64,000 bases of DNA from Metabacillus mangrovi (GCF_009711125.1 NZ_WMIB01000001.1:372001-436000), one strand, 5' to 3'; counted from the stretch's first letter, positions 20,672 to 31,706 are shown. A program made the numbers and translations. The notes: generated by a model not told the origin, from the letters alone.

Positions 20672-20693
20672 AAAGCCCCTTAAAAGGGGCTTT
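20672..20693 (-). terminator. Terminator after hbs
   Basis: A hairpin of AAAGCCCCTT (20672-20681) and AAGGGGCTTT (20684-20693), followed by CATTTG on the minus strand. It lies about 60 bp past the hbs stop. Confidence 0.8.
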
Positions 20694-20751
20694 CTGTGAA
20701 GAAACGTGTATGTATTTGCTCATGCCATACACAAATAAAAATCTTAGCTAA

Positions 20752-21030
20752 TTATTTGCCAGCAACAGCATCTTTAAGAGCTTTACCTGGTTTGAAAGCA
20801 GGCACTTTGCTTGCCGGGATTTCGATTTCTTCGCCTGTTTGAGGATTGCGTCCTTTACGGGCAGCGCGCTCGCGCACTTCGAAGTTACCGAATCCGATCA
20901 GCTGTACTTTATCGCCGTCTTTCAATGCGTCAAGGATTGTATCGAATACAGACTCAACTGCTTTAGTAGCGTCCTTTTTGGAAAGTTCGCTAGCTTCAGC
21001 TACTGCATTGATTAGTTCTGTTTTGTTCAT
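20752..21030 (-). CDS. hbs: DNA-binding protein HU (HBsu)
   Basis: Small basic histone-like dimer that bends DNA and compacts the nucleoid. The 92-residue protein starts [14 protein letters not shown] and has the family signature [20 protein letters not shown]. The start has GGGAGGAGGTGAAAGGC upstream. Two candidate sigma-A promoters lie upstream, which fits a highly expressed gene. It sits between folE and spoIVA as in B. subtilis. Confidence 0.97.
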   Translation of the reverse strand: MNKTELINAVAEASELSKKDATKAVESVFDTILDALKDGDKVQLIGFGNFEVRERAARKGRNPQTGEEIEIPASKVPAFKPGKALKDAVAGK

Positions 21031-21059
21031 GCCTTTCACCTCCTCCCAAGAGCGGGTAC

Positions 21060-21080
21060 AATAACAGCGGGACTGTTATT
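21060..21080 (-). promoter_or_regulatory. Inverted repeat in the hbs leader
   Basis: AATAACAG (21060-21067) and CTGTTATT (21073-21080) form a perfect 8-bp inverted repeat with a 5-base loop, about 30 bp before the hbs start. It could be an mRNA-stabilising hairpin or an operator. Confidence 0.5.
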
Positions 21081-21143
21081 ACATTTCTTCACAGAAAACG
21101 CCTGAAATATACGTCAAATCAAGCTTTAACTGGTAACACGCTT

Positions 21144-21172
21144 ATCTTAACGGATAAACATCAGGAATTCAA
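21144..21172 (-). promoter_or_regulatory. Candidate sigma-A promoter of hbs (proximal)
   Basis: TTGAAT (complement of 21167-21172), 17-bp spacer, TAAGAT (complement of 21144-21149), about 115 bp upstream of hbs. Confidence 0.6.
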
Positions 21173-21249
21173 TGATTTTCCGCTTGAAAAGCGCATATTT
21201 TAGGCAAATCTGACCATTAAAGAGAAATTATTCTCTCAATGCTGTTAGT

Positions 21250-21278
21250 AGATTATCATAATTAAAATGCCTTAGCAA
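21250..21278 (-). promoter_or_regulatory. Candidate sigma-A promoter of hbs (distal)
   Basis: TTGCTA (complement of 21273-21278), 17-bp spacer, TAATCT (complement of 21250-21255). An overlapping GATAAT is also possible. It would give a second, longer hbs transcript. From here to the spoIVA terminator (21279-21573) I see no gene. Confidence 0.4.
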
Positions 21279-21573
21279 GAAATAATCATGAAAAATCCTT
21301 GATATTAAAGGGATTCGGCTCGTTTATGTTCCATTTTGGATCCTATTTCCCCATTATGTAAACTGTCTTCAAACGCTTATGCAGCAGTGTTTTTCCTCTA
21401 AATTCAATCCTGTTCGTCTTATCTTCTCATTTAAGCTTACTGAAGCGTGTGCATCCTCCTTTATATGTGATGCTTCCCGGCCATGTTTGGCGATTTCCGC
21501 ACCACCCGGCAGGTGCCTCAGCATGGTTTTTCAGTATATTACTTCGAACGCCTCTTACAGTTCATGGACGTGA

Positions 21574-21628
21574 CAACAAAAAAAGGACCGATTCCGTTCG
21601 GGAATTGTCTTTTCCCGTGAATCAGTCC
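21574..21628 (-). terminator. Terminator after spoIVA
   Basis: GGACCGATTC (21585-21594) pairs with GAATCAGTCC (21619-21628) with one G-U type mismatch, and an inner GGGAA/TTCCC helix. The minus strand then runs TTTTTTTG. Confidence 0.85.
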
Positions 21629-21638
21629 CTGTATGCAG

Positions 21639-23117
21639 TTAGAGAATAATGGCGATCAGCCCGCCGGAACCTTCGTTAATAATGCGTTCCAGCGTTTCTT
21701 TCAGCTTGTAGCGGGCATTTTCAGGCATGAGCGACAGCTTTGCCTGGATCCCCTCCCTCACGATAGAGCTGAGTGATCTGCCGAAGATATCAGAGTTCCA
21801 GATAGAGAGCGGATCGTCTTCGAAGTCCTGCATCAAGTACCGGACGAGCTCCTCGCTTTGCTTTTCCGTTCCGATAATCGGAGAGAATTCGGATTCTACA
21901 TCCACTTTGATCATATGGATGGACGGGGCCACCGCTTTCAGGCGCACTCCGAACCTTGAGCCTTGGCGGATGATTTCCGGTTCATCGAGGCTCATGTCCG
22001 ATAAGGCAGGAGCTGCGACTCCATAACCCGTCTGCTTTACCATCCGGAGCGCATCGGAGACCTGATCGTATTCCGCTTTTGCATAAGCGAAATCCTGCAT
22101 CAGCTGGAGGAGATGGTCTTTTCCTCTGATCTCCACCCCGACAACCTCTCTCAAAATATCATCATACAGGTAATCAGGTGCATACAAATCGATTTCGGCG
22201 ATTCCCTGGCCCATTTCGATTCCTGCAAGACTGGCCCGTTCAATAAATTCATATTCGCTGAAGAATCCTACTACACGATCTACGTCCCTTAAGCGTTTAA
22301 TGTCCTTCACCGTGTCTTTGACAGCTTCCTGATAGCTTTCGCGGAGCCAGTGATTTTCCCTGAGCACCATCACCCAGCTCGGCAGGTTCACATTCACTTC
22401 AAGTACAGGGAATTCGTATAGTGCCTCCCTAAGCACATTCATCACATCGCTGTCCCTCATGCTCTCGACACTCATTGCGAGGACAGGAATATCGTATTTT
22501 TCATTCAGCTGCTGCTTCAGCCTTTCTGTATCAGGATGATACGGCTGAACAGTGTTGATTACCATGATGAACGGTTTGCCGACTTCTTTGAGCTCGTCTA
22601 TTACTCTTTCTTCTGCTTCGATGTAGTCCGCTCTCGGAATTTCTCCGATGGTTCCGTCTGTAGTCACTACAACACCGATTGTAGAATGCTCCTGAATCAC
22701 TTTCCGCGTGCCGATTTCCGCGGCTTCATGGAATGGGATCGGTTCTTCATACCATGGAGTTGTAATCATTCTCGGTCCATTTTCATCTTCATATCCTTTG
22801 GCACCAGGCACAGTATAGCCTACACAATCGACAAGGCGGATGTTTACTTCCAGACCATCCTCCACATGAACGCTTACAGCCTGGTTCGGTACAAATTTAG
22901 GCTCTGTTGTCATGATCGTTCTTCCTGCTGCACTTTGAGGCAGTTCATCCTGGGCACGCGCTTTATCTGCCTCACTGCCGATGTTCGGAAGAACCACCAG
23001 TTCCATAAACTTCTTGATAAATGTGGATTTGCCTGTTCTCACTGCTCCGACAACACCCAGATAAATATCTCCGCCGGTGCGTTCTGCAATATCTTTAAAA
23101 ATATCTACCTTTTCCAA
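21639..23117 (-). CDS. spoIVA: Stage IV sporulation protein A (spore coat morphogenetic ATPase)
   Basis: Coats the outer forespore membrane as an ATP-driven polymer and anchors the spore coat and cortex assembly. The 492-residue length equals B. subtilis SpoIVA. An N-terminal P-loop GAVRTGKSTFIK lies near residue 23, with DCVGYTVPGAKGY and VINTVQPYHPDTERL following. The C-terminus GSGGLIAIIL is the membrane-targeting end. GGGAGGGGATC precedes the ATG. A sigma-E-like promoter lies upstream. Confidence 0.97.
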   Translation of the reverse strand: MEKVDIFKDIAERTGGDIYLGVVGAVRTGKSTFIKKFMELVVLPNIGSEADKARAQDELPQSAAGRTIMTTEPKFVPNQAVSVHVEDGLEVNIRLVDCVGYTVPGAKGYEDENGPRMITTPWYEEPIPFHEAAEIGTRKVIQEHSTIGVVVTTDGTIGEIPRADYIEAEERVIDELKEVGKPFIMVINTVQPYHPDTERLKQQLNEKYDIPVLAMSVESMRDSDVMNVLREALYEFPVLEVNVNLPSWVMVLRENHWLRESYQEAVKDTVKDIKRLRDVDRVVGFFSEYEFIERASLAGIEMGQGIAEIDLYAPDYLYDDILREVVGVEIRGKDHLLQLMQDFAYAKAEYDQVSDALRMVKQTGYGVAAPALSDMSLDEPEIIRQGSRFGVRLKAVAPSIHMIKVDVESEFSPIIGTEKQSEELVRYLMQDFEDDPLSIWNSDIFGRSLSSIVREGIQAKLSLMPENARYKLKETLERIINEGSGGLIAIIL

Positions 23118-23184
23118 GCGATCCCCTCCCGGTTCACCTATATTGGGATACCCCGATTTTTTTCACATTAGTAAGGACACTATA

Positions 23185-23215
23185 TGTCTATGACGTTGTC
23201 CTAATTGTTTATGAC
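23185..23215 (-). promoter_or_regulatory. Candidate sigma-E promoter of spoIVA
   Basis: On the minus strand GTCATAAA (complement of 23208-23215), a 15-bp spacer and CATAGACA (complement of 23185-23192) resemble the mother-cell sigma-E consensus (-35 ATA-rich, -10 CATACA-like). It lies about 70 bp upstream of spoIVA, known to be sigma-E dependent in B. subtilis. Confidence 0.5.
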
Positions 23216-23304
23216 TGCCAGGGAAAAATTTTATTGCTTTTAAGGCTGCCGCCGGCCAAATGTCATTCAGCCCATTTCTCCGAATTCGGCTCCTTGCAGC
23301 AAAA

Positions 23305-23342
23305 AACCCTTCCTATGAAGTTTATGGTTCACAGGAAGGGTT
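23305..23342 (-). terminator. Terminator after yphF
   Basis: AACCCTTCCT (23305-23314) pairs with AGGAAGGGTT (23333-23342); the minus strand continues TTTTGC. Confidence 0.85.
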
Positions 23343-23348
23343 CATGAC

Positions 23349-24065
23349 TTATTCATTCAGAAAAACAGGCTCGTTTTTCTCATTTACTGTGTATGCTTTT
23401 GAAAAAGCAGGAACGAATACAGAATCATCCGTTAAAAGCGTTCTGATATCCGTACCTTCTTCAGGTTTCGCACCCGTTTCCTTCAGTTTCAGGCTTAGAT
23501 CAATCCGGTAATCCACAAAGATTTCCCCGCTGCTCCCGATCAGAAGCGGCAGCAGATGGTCTGTATAGGGGCTTTGAACGGAAGGAGCGTCCTTAAGCCC
23601 GAGTTTCCCGTAATCCAGTGTGAATACCCCAGGCTGCAGGACTTCTTTGTATGGAGGATACCGGTTTGACTCGAGGTAGGCCGTAAGCCTGATCCTGAGA
23701 TCTCTTATTTTCTCGGCTGTTCTCAGATCAATCAGCTTTACTTCCGGTTTCTTTTCAGCATTAATGAGCACATACTGATAAATCCCGCCGCTTTCGTAGG
23801 CAGTGCCCGGGGCCTCAGGGAGAAGGGATGGAACCAGCTTTGAAAAATCTACAGGGTATTTTTCATAAACCGGTGTGTTCATGTCTTTATTCTTTATCGG
23901 AAGCAGTCCTCCTGAATCCTCTCTGAACCTGTCTACTGCATCCTGAACACTCTCCAGCTGCTGATCATAGGGAATAGCATTCTGGGCCAGCTTCGCTTCC
24001 GGATACAGGCAGCCGCTAAGGAGAAGAATCAGGAGCACCATTCCTGCTCCGGCAAGTTGTTTCAT
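23349..24065 (-). CDS. yphF: YphF lipoprotein of unknown function
   Basis: A 238-residue protein with an N-terminal signal peptide and a lipobox LLSGC, so the mature form is predicted to be a lipid-anchored extracellular protein. The rest is soluble with no known catalytic motif. The ATG at 24065 follows ATAGAGGTGAGAACA. It pairs with yphE (11-bp gap) between gpsA and spoIVA, the B. subtilis order. A sporulation link is suggested only by the neighbourhood. Confidence 0.85.
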   Translation of the reverse strand: MKQLAGAGMVLLILLLSGCLYPEAKLAQNAIPYDQQLESVQDAVDRFREDSGGLLPIKNKDMNTPVYEKYPVDFSKLVPSLLPEAPGTAYESGGIYQYVLINAEKKPEVKLIDLRTAEKIRDLRIRLTAYLESNRYPPYKEVLQPGVFTLDYGKLGLKDAPSVQSPYTDHLLPLLIGSSGEIFVDYRIDLSLKLKETGAKPEEGTDIRTLLTDDSVFVPAFSKAYTVNEKNEPVFLNE

Positions 24066-24076
24066 TGTTCTCACCT

Positions 24077-24280
24077 CTATTTAGATACCGGTCCGCTGAA
24101 TACAACGAAAACCATCAGTAACCCGGCTGAAATCATAAAAACATAGGCAGCGGCTGAAACGATAAACTTAAGCACTCCGTTCCTGATCTTGTATCTGCTC
24201 AAGTAAATGGATAAAACGGCAATAAACATGAAAGCGATCGAAGAAAGGGCAATCCACATTTTGATAAGTCCCGGGGTCAT
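24077..24280 (-). CDS. yphE: Small membrane protein YphE (DUF2768-like)
   Basis: A 67-residue protein with two hydrophobic segments, residues about 9-27 (ALSSIAFMFIAVLSIYL) and 39-61. The ATG at 24280 has GGGAGGTAAACCG upstream. Function unknown; length and position match YphE of B. subtilis. Confidence 0.82.
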   Translation of the reverse strand: MTPGLIKMWIALSSIAFMFIAVLSIYLSRYKIRNGVLKFIVSAAAYVFMISAGLLMVFVVFSGPVSK

Positions 24281-24345
24281 CGGTTTACCTCCCATATAGG
24301 ATGTGAGCGGTTACATAGGCTTGTCCAAAAAAAGCTGCGATTAAA

Positions 24346-24376
24346 CTGAAGCAAAGAGGGGGCTTCTTTGCTTCAG
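24346..24376 (-). terminator. Hairpin after gpsA
   Basis: CTGAAGCAAAG (24346-24356) pairs with CTTTGCTTCAG (24366-24376). The minus strand continues TTTAATC, so the T tract is short. It lies about 180 bp past gpsA and is the only structure in that gap. Confidence 0.5.
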
Positions 24377-24553
24377 CAGTCAAAAAGACTATCGATCCCA
24401 GCCAAGTAATACAACTCTGCAAATTGCTGCAGTTTATTTTATGTCTACCATCAGTCAGCGGCCTTCCTTAATGCCTATTTTGAAAAGATAAAGGGGATGG
24501 CCTTTGTGCTCCTTTGTATATCCTATGAGAGGAGCTCCCATTTGGAAGCATGA

Positions 24554-25591
24554 CTACGTCAGCCGGTTTTCCATTATATTCACAAGGTCTTCCATTTCAT
24601 GGGTTCTGCCCCTGCCCATCAGGGAATCAACCGCTGTTTTCGGATGCTGGTTATGGAAAAGCACCTGGTACAATGCTTCTGCAATCGGCATTTTCACCTC
24701 ATATTTTTCAGCAAGCTGATGAGCCGCTTTTGCTGTCCGGACACCTTCTACCACCATTCCCATGCTGTCCAGTACTTCCTGGAGCTCATGGCCTTTTCCG
24801 AGCAGATTGCCGGCTCTCCAGTTGCGTGAATGGACACTTGTGCAGGTGACAATTAAATCGCCGATTCCGGTTAAGCCGGAAAAAGTCAGGGGATTTCCTC
24901 CCATTGCACTCCCGAGCCTTGCTATCTCAGCAAGACCGCGGGTAATGAGCGCTGCTTTTGCATTGTCTCCGTAACCTAGGCCGTCTGTAATTCCAGCAGC
25001 AAGAGCAATGACATTCTTCAGGGCTCCTCCCATTTCTACCCCGATTATATCAGGGTTTGTGTACACCCGGAAATGCTGGTTCATAAAAAGTTCCTGAACA
25101 TATTCAGCCGCTTCCGGGTTCAGAGAAGAGGAAGTTACCGTTGTCGGGTGCCTCAAACTGACTTCCTCGGCATGGCTCGGCCCTGAGAGAACGACGAGAT
25201 CTTTCATCAGCTCCTCAGGCATTTCTTCAGTGAGAATCTCGGATACTCTTTTTAAAGAATCGGGCTCGATGCCTTTGCACACATGAACAACGGTCACCGG
25301 CTCTTTCAAATGCTTCCGGACTTCTCCCATCACTTCGCGGATTGCTTTAGAAGGAACTGCCACTACAAGAACAGCAGCATCCTCTGCAGCTTCCTTCAGC
25401 TGATGAAAAGCCCGGATGCCATCAGGAAGACCGATATCCGGCAAGTATTTGCTGTTTTGCCTGCGCTCGTTAATCTCATCCGCAAGGCTTTTCCGGTGGC
25501 TCCAAAGCCTGACATCATGTCCATTATCTGCAAGCACTAAAGCGAGGGCCGTCCCCCAGCTTCCTGCACCTAAAATTGCGGCCTTTTTCAT
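24554..25591 (-). CDS. gpsA: NAD(P)-dependent glycerol-3-phosphate dehydrogenase
   Basis: Reduces dihydroxyacetone phosphate to sn-glycerol-3-phosphate for phospholipid synthesis. The 345-residue protein has the Rossmann motif [10 protein letters not shown] at residue 8, [10 protein letters not shown], and the catalytic lysine region [15 protein letters not shown] with GLAEIARLG. It lies 26 bp after der, the conserved Bacillus pair. Confidence 0.96.
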   Translation of the reverse strand: MKKAAILGAGSWGTALALVLADNGHDVRLWSHRKSLADEINERRQNSKYLPDIGLPDGIRAFHQLKEAAEDAAVLVVAVPSKAIREVMGEVRKHLKEPVTVVHVCKGIEPDSLKRVSEILTEEMPEELMKDLVVLSGPSHAEEVSLRHPTTVTSSSLNPEAAEYVQELFMNQHFRVYTNPDIIGVEMGGALKNVIALAAGITDGLGYGDNAKAALITRGLAEIARLGSAMGGNPLTFSGLTGIGDLIVTCTSVHSRNWRAGNLLGKGHELQEVLDSMGMVVEGVRTAKAAHQLAEKYEVKMPIAEALYQVLFHNQHPKTAVDSLMGRGRTHEMEDLVNIMENRLT

Positions 25592-25617
25592 CCGTAATCC
25601 CCCATTTCAAAACCGGT

Positions 25618-26928
25618 TTATTTTCGGGCTCTGGCAAATATTTTAATCGGTGTCCCTTCAAAGCCGAAAGCTTCGCGGATCCTGTTTTCCAAAAACCGCT
25701 CATATGAAAAGTGCATCAGTTCCGGTTCGTTTACGAACACTGCGAAAGCCGGCGGTTTGACAGCAACCTGCGCAGCATAGAAAATTTTAAGCCTTTTCCC
25801 TTTGTCTGATGGCGTCGGGTTCATCGCGACAGCATCCATGATGACTTCATTGAGGATATTTGTCTGCACGCGCTGTGAATGGTTTTCACTTACTTTAATG
25901 ATTTCCGGTACAAGCGTATGGATTCTTTTCTTTGTTTTAGCAGATAAAAAGACGACAGGTGCATAACTAAGGAACAAAAAGTGCTCGCGGATGTTCTGCT
26001 CGAACAACTTCATTGTTTTTTCGTCTTTTTCCACAACATCCCACTTATTCACGACGATGATGACTGCTTTGCCTGCTTCGTGGGCATAGCCGGCAATTTT
26101 TTTGTCCTGCTCGATGATTCCTTCTTCCCCATTGATGACGACCAAAACCACATCCGAGCGGTCAATTGCTTTCAGTGCACGCAGAACACTGTATTTTTCA
26201 GTTGTTTCATATACTTTGCCTTTTTTGCGCATTCCCGCGGTATCGATGATGACGTATTCCTGCCCGTTATGCTTAAAAGTTGTATCTACTGCATCTCTCG
26301 TCGTACCGGCGATATCACTGACGATGACACGTTCTTCTCCGAGCATGGCATTTACAAGCGAGGATTTCCCGACATTCGGTCTGCCGATCAAACTGAATTT
26401 AATGATTTCTTCATCATAATCCGTCTGGCTGATGCCGGCAAAGTGCTGAACTACATCATCCAGCATGTCACCGAGCCCGATGCCGTGTGAGCCCGAAATC
26501 GGGAACGGATTGCCGAAGCCCAATGAATAAAAATCATACATCGCTTCGCGCATATCCGGATTATCGATCTTGTTCACGGCCAGAACGACAGGTTTTTTGG
26601 TGCGGTAAAGAATTTTGGCCACTTCTTCATCAGCAGCCGTAACCCCTTCTCTTCCGTTCGTCATGAAGATGATCACATCGGCTTCATCTATGGCAATCTC
26701 AGCCTGATGACGGATTTGGGCGAGGAAAGGCTCATCTCCTATATCAATGCCGCCTGTGTCGATGATGTTAAACTCATAGTTGAGCCACTCACCTGTGTTA
26801 TAAATTCGGTCTCTTGTTACTCCAGGGCGGTCTTCTACAATGGAGACTCTTTCCCCTACGATACGGTTAAAAATCGTGGATTTCCCGACGTTGGGGCGCC
26901 CCACGATCGCTACTACCGGTTTTGCCAT
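25618..26928 (-). CDS. der: Ribosome-assembly GTPase Der (EngA)
   Basis: Essential GTPase for 50S subunit maturation. The 436-residue protein has two G domains: [12 protein letters not shown] with DTGG near residue 9, and [15 protein letters not shown] with DTAGM near residue 182. NKID and NKWD are the base-recognition motifs. A KH-like domain ends the protein. The following gap to yphA holds only the yphA terminator. Confidence 0.97.
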   Translation of the reverse strand: MAKPVVAIVGRPNVGKSTIFNRIVGERVSIVEDRPGVTRDRIYNTGEWLNYEFNIIDTGGIDIGDEPFLAQIRHQAEIAIDEADVIIFMTNGREGVTAADEEVAKILYRTKKPVVLAVNKIDNPDMREAMYDFYSLGFGNPFPISGSHGIGLGDMLDDVVQHFAGISQTDYDEEIIKFSLIGRPNVGKSSLVNAMLGEERVIVSDIAGTTRDAVDTTFKHNGQEYVIIDTAGMRKKGKVYETTEKYSVLRALKAIDRSDVVLVVINGEEGIIEQDKKIAGYAHEAGKAVIIVVNKWDVVEKDEKTMKLFEQNIREHFLFLSYAPVVFLSAKTKKRIHTLVPEIIKVSENHSQRVQTNILNEVIMDAVAMNPTPSDKGKRLKIFYAAQVAVKPPAFAVFVNEPELMHFSYERFLENRIREAFGFEGTPIKIFARARK

Positions 26929-27104
26929 TTGTAATTACATCCTTTCAGCACGATCCTGCATATAAGCCAGCTTCTATAGGCTTGTTTTTCTTGTATTTAT
27001 AAATGTATTCATTCATTCAGGCTCCCGCCCGGTCCGCTTCGGGCCCATGAATAAGCGAAAGCCCGCTGATCATCTGTTCATACACGTGCATTCTCATGAA
27101 ATAA

Positions 27105-27123
27105 ACCCTTCCGTAAGAAGGGT
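27105..27123 (-). terminator. Terminator after yphA
   Basis: ACCCTTC (27105-27111) pairs with GAAGGGT (27117-27123); the minus strand continues TTATTTCATG. Confidence 0.6.
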
Positions 27124-27181
27124 GTCCAAACTTATCATATCAGCTTTTAACGGAATAAACAATTCATTGCGGAGCTCTTCT

Positions 27182-27787
27182 TTATACGATCCTGCTCTGT
27201 TTCACCTTCTGTTTAGGAAGGGACTGGCTGCCGGCCTTAGATAAACGCAGTGCAGCATTCCCTAGACAGCAGCCTGCAGCGCCAAGCATCATAAAGTCCA
27301 AAAATTCAGTCCGGCCGAGGAGTGCCTGTCCGGAGACCGGCAGAATAATCCACTCATAAAGCATTTCTCCGTAGCAGCTGCCCAGCACAAAGAGGGAGAT
27401 TTTCGAACGATAATCCCTGCCGGCTGCAAAAGATGCTCCAAAAATGGCAATGAACAGCATGTAAAAAGGGCTCCATGCAAACCAGACCGGATCGAACATC
27501 TGCATCAGCTTTAATCCGGCATACCCCGCACTGATCCCGCCCGCTGCCAAAACGAACCGGAAGGAGCGGTGATTCCCGCTGTATACCGCCGTCCCTATTC
27601 CTGCAGCCCATAAAAGAAAAAAGGCTCCTGTCGCCTCACCAATCGGCAATACAGCATGGAATTCTGCACAAATCATTAAAATCAGCAAATAAAATGAGAC
27701 AAGTGTTCTTAAAGATGATTTCCGCATGAAAAAGGCAGCGGAAATCCAAAGCGCCCAGCATACCCAATAAAAAATGATACCATCCAT
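27182..27787 (-). CDS. yphA: YphA family membrane protein
   Basis: A 201-residue protein with six or seven hydrophobic segments (for example VCWALWISAAFFM and VSFYLLILMICAEFHAVL). Its length and position beside der match B. subtilis YphA; function unknown. The ATG follows GGAGAAGAGG. The C-terminus is basic (SLPKQKVKQSRIV). Confidence 0.8.
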   Translation of the reverse strand: MDGIIFYWVCWALWISAAFFMRKSSLRTLVSFYLLILMICAEFHAVLPIGEATGAFFLLWAAGIGTAVYSGNHRSFRFVLAAGGISAGYAGLKLMQMFDPVWFAWSPFYMLFIAIFGASFAAGRDYRSKISLFVLGSCYGEMLYEWIILPVSGQALLGRTEFLDFMMLGAAGCCLGNAALRLSKAGSQSLPKQKVKQSRIV

Positions 27788-27907
27788 CCTCTTCTCCGCC
27801 TTTCTTTAGCAGTATGGTGGATGACGGTCATTTTTAAACACCGGTGCGATGCAGGATTTATTTTTTAATGGAAGCACAAACTAAACCATCGGAAGGAGGG
27901 TGTTAAG

Positions 27908-28027
27908 ATGGGAAAAGACAGACAGGAAAAGAAACTAAAAGCAAGCAGACGGATAGAATCAGACAGAGATCAGTCCATAGAGAACAACGGTGCTACAGCA
28001 CTTGAAGGAAGAAAGAGCAAAAAATAA
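27908..28027 (+). CDS. ypzI: Small basic protein YpzI
   Basis: A 39-residue, highly charged protein starting MGKDRQEKKLK and ending GRKSKK, preceded by AAGGAGGGTGTTAAG. It resembles the small B. subtilis protein YpzI at the same place near fni. It is one of only three plus-strand genes in the window. Function unknown. No clear promoter could be assigned. Confidence 0.75.
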   Translation: MGKDRQEKKLKASRRIESDRDQSIENNGATALEGRKSKK

Positions 28028-28035
28028 AAAAAACC

Positions 28036-28072
28036 TTCTTCCTGACAGGAAGATTCATCCTGTCAGGAAGAA
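28036..28072 (-). terminator. Terminator after fni (also ends ypzI)
   Basis: A 13-bp stem, CTTCCTGACAGGA (28038-28050) with TCCTGTCAGGAAG (28058-28070), extended by two A-T pairs. The minus strand continues with a long T tract; the hairpin also lies just after the plus-strand ypzI stop. Confidence 0.88.
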
Positions 28073-28075
28073 AGG

Positions 28076-29131
<1,056 letters not shown>

Positions 29132-29143
29132 TCATCACCAAAA

Positions 29144-30307
29144 TCATTTAAGTTTTTTAAGCTGGTCGCCAATCATATCACCGAGAGAAAATCCGGAAGA
29201 TTCCTCTTTAGGCTGATAATTTTTATAATCAGACTCGTCAGCTTTCTGCTTCGGTTCTTCGAGTTCTTTCATGCTCAGGCTGATGCGCTGTTCGTTTTCG
29301 TTCACATCAAGCACCTTAACCTGAACCTGCTGCCCTTCATCAAGCACTTCCTGAGGTGTGCCGATGTGCTTGTTTGAGATCTGCGAAATGTGGACAAGTC
29401 CCTCTACTCCAGGCAGAATTTCAACAAACGCTCCAAAGCTCACAAGCCTTTTAACAGTTCCTTCTTTCACATCTCCAGCTTTCACCTTCTCAGAGATGCT
29501 GGACCAAGGTCCCGGGAGTGTTTCTTTAATAGATAGAGAGATTCGTTCATTGTCCCTGTCCACTGACAGAACTTTAACAGAGACCTTCTGGCCTTCTTCC
29601 ACTACATCTGACGGTTTATCAACATGTGTGTGGGAGAGCTGGGAGATATGCACCAGTCCATCAACACCGCCGATGTCCACAAATGCTCCGAAATCGGTCA
29701 GACGCTGGACTGTTCCTTCAAGAACCTGTTCTGCCTGAAGAGATTCAAGCAGCTCCTGCTTACGGTCTGTAGATTCCTTCTCAATAACAGCTCTGTGAGA
29801 GAGAATGACACGGTTTTTCTCCCGGTCAAGCTCCACTACCATTAAGGAGAGGGTCTTTCCTTTATAATCGGAGAAATCCTCTACAAAGTGTGTTTCTACT
29901 AAAGAAGCCGGAATAAAGCCGCGGACACCAAGATCTACTACAAGTCCGCCTTTAACCACATCTTTGATTTCGGCTTCGAATACGCTTTTTTCTTCATATT
30001 TCTTTTCAAGGTCATCCCATGCTCTGTCTGCATCGACAGCACGCTTGGAAAGAATGATGGCTTCATCTTCCACTTTAGATACCTTCAGTTCCAGTTCATC
30101 GTTTTCCTTCACAGCATCCGTGGCCTTTTCGATATGAAGGCTGGAAAGTTCACTGATTGGGATGATCCCAGTGTGCTTGCAGTTTTCAAGATCCACGATC
30201 ACCTGTTTTTCTTCCACTTTTGTTACGGTACCCTTCACAATTTCCCCTACTTCAGGTACATTCACTTCGACGTCATTCATTTCCCCATTGTTCATTTCAT
30301 CTACCAT
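29144..30307 (-). CDS. rpsA: S1 RNA-binding domain protein (RpsA/YpfD)
   Basis: A 387-residue protein with four S1 domains, starting near residues 18, 103, 190 and 275, each with a GxVxxxxxFGAFVD-type core such as RLTDFGAFVDIGGVDGLVHI. It is shorter than E. coli S1, as is usual in Bacillus, where it is not essential for all translation. The ATG at 30307 follows AAGGAGGTAAATGGA; another in-frame Met four codons later is possible. Confidence 0.93.
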   Translation of the reverse strand: MVDEMNNGEMNDVEVNVPEVGEIVKGTVTKVEEKQVIVDLENCKHTGIIPISELSSLHIEKATDAVKENDELELKVSKVEDEAIILSKRAVDADRAWDDLEKKYEEKSVFEAEIKDVVKGGLVVDLGVRGFIPASLVETHFVEDFSDYKGKTLSLMVVELDREKNRVILSHRAVIEKESTDRKQELLESLQAEQVLEGTVQRLTDFGAFVDIGGVDGLVHISQLSHTHVDKPSDVVEEGQKVSVKVLSVDRDNERISLSIKETLPGPWSSISEKVKAGDVKEGTVKRLVSFGAFVEILPGVEGLVHISQISNKHIGTPQEVLDEGQQVQVKVLDVNENEQRISLSMKELEEPKQKADESDYKNYQPKEESSGFSLGDMIGDQLKKLK

Positions 30308-30447
30308 TCCATTTACCTCCTTGGTCAAAACCTGCGCAACTTTGATAATATGTATGGTATTCCATTCAATTTTAATGAATGAAATGAAAACCCCTCTTTA
30401 TACTAACTTCTAATAAATGCTACTTTTTGTCAAGTTAAAAGGGTAAT

Positions 30448-31029
30448 TTATCGATGTTTTTCGAGCAATTCCCCAATTTGATTCATTATGACCAGGGTCA
30501 TCTCATCCGCTGAGACTTTCTTCTCCCGGTATTCATTTACATTCAGCGGTTTGCCGAAATAAATATGCACTCTCCTGAATGGTTTATACGGTCCGATCAC
30601 CGCACACGGCATCACGACAGCATCTGAGCGGAGGGCGAAAAAGCCTGCACCCGCAAGCCCCTTGCCAAGCTTGCCGTCTTTACTCCTTGTTCCCTCCGGA
30701 AACAATCCTAAAACCTCTCCATCCTTCAAAACCTTTAATCCTTTTCTGAGTGCCTCGCGGTCGCTTAGACCCCGTTTGACGGGAAAAGCTCCTACATTAT
30801 CCAGGATTTTCCCTAAAACCGGGATTTTAAAAAGCTCTTCCTTTGCCATGAAGTGAACCTTCCTCGGTGTGCATGCACCCACGATGGGAGGATCCAGATT
30901 ATCAATATGATTGCTGCAGAGAAGGACAGCGCCTGTTTTCGGAAAATTTTCTTTTCCATGGACTTTCATCCTGTATACGGGTTTAAAAAGGGTAAGGATC
31001 AGCCCTTTCCCAAAGTTATATAATGACAT
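30448..31029 (-). CDS. plsC: 1-acyl-sn-glycerol-3-phosphate acyltransferase
   Basis: Adds the second acyl chain to make phosphatidic acid. The 193-residue protein has the catalytic HX4D in CSNHIDNLDPP near residue 39 and the substrate motif LFPEGTRSKDGKLG near residue 113. It lies 6 bp after cmk and upstream of rpsA. B. subtilis lacks plsC at this site, but other Bacillaceae have it. Confidence 0.92.
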   Translation of the reverse strand: MSLYNFGKGLILTLFKPVYRMKVHGKENFPKTGAVLLCSNHIDNLDPPIVGACTPRKVHFMAKEELFKIPVLGKILDNVGAFPVKRGLSDREALRKGLKVLKDGEVLGLFPEGTRSKDGKLGKGLAGAGFFALRSDAVVMPCAVIGPYKPFRRVHIYFGKPLNVNEYREKKVSADEMTLVIMNQIGELLEKHR

Positions 31030-31034
31030 TTTTA

Positions 31035-31706
31035 TCAGAGCCTTTCTTCCATCAATTGTTTGATACGGACGACTACATCTTCGATCGAGAGGGAAGTTGT
31101 ATCAATTTCTACAGCATCCTCTGCTTTTCTAAGGGGAGAAATCTCCCTCTCAGAATCCAGTTTATCTCTTCTTGCGATGTCCTTTTCAAGGAGGGATAAA
31201 TCAGATTCATACCCACGGCTGAGATTTTCCTCATGTCTTCTTTTCGCACGCTCTTCTACTGAAGCGAGCAGAAAAACCTTTACATCTGCATGCGGGAGTA
31301 CATGGGTCCCAATATCCCTTCCGTCCATTACGACCCCGCCTGAAGAGGCCATTTCCTGCTGTCTTTTGACCATTTCCGCACGGACCCTGCCATGCATGGA
31401 TACGGCTGATACATGGTCCGTGACCGCACTTGTGCGGATTGCTTCCGAGACATCTTCACCGTTTACGAGTACCAGCTGCTGCGTACCTGAAGGAACGAGG
31501 GAAATTTCCATTTCCTGAAGCAGTTCCATCAAATCCTTCTCATTTTCAGGGTCTGCTCCTGACTGGATGGCTTTTAGCGTTAAAGCACGGTACATCGCTC
31601 CCGTATCAATATAAATATAAGAAAATTCCTTTGCTACTTGTTTTGCAACGGTGCTTTTGCCTGCTGCGGCAGGTCCATCTATTGCTACCGATAGTCTTTT
31701 ATTCAT
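31035..31706 (-). CDS. cmk: Cytidylate kinase
   Basis: Phosphorylates CMP and dCMP. The 223-residue protein has the P-loop [14 protein letters not shown] at residue 9, the CMP-binding [15 protein letters not shown], and the [19 protein letters not shown] segment. It heads the cmk-plsC pair. Confidence 0.96.
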   Translation of the reverse strand: MNKRLSVAIDGPAAAGKSTVAKQVAKEFSYIYIDTGAMYRALTLKAIQSGADPENEKDLMELLQEMEISLVPSGTQQLVLVNGEDVSEAIRTSAVTDHVSAVSMHGRVRAEMVKRQQEMASSGGVVMDGRDIGTHVLPHADVKVFLLASVEERAKRRHEENLSRGYESDLSLLEKDIARRDKLDSEREISPLRKAEDAVEIDTTSLSIEDVVVRIKQLMEERL

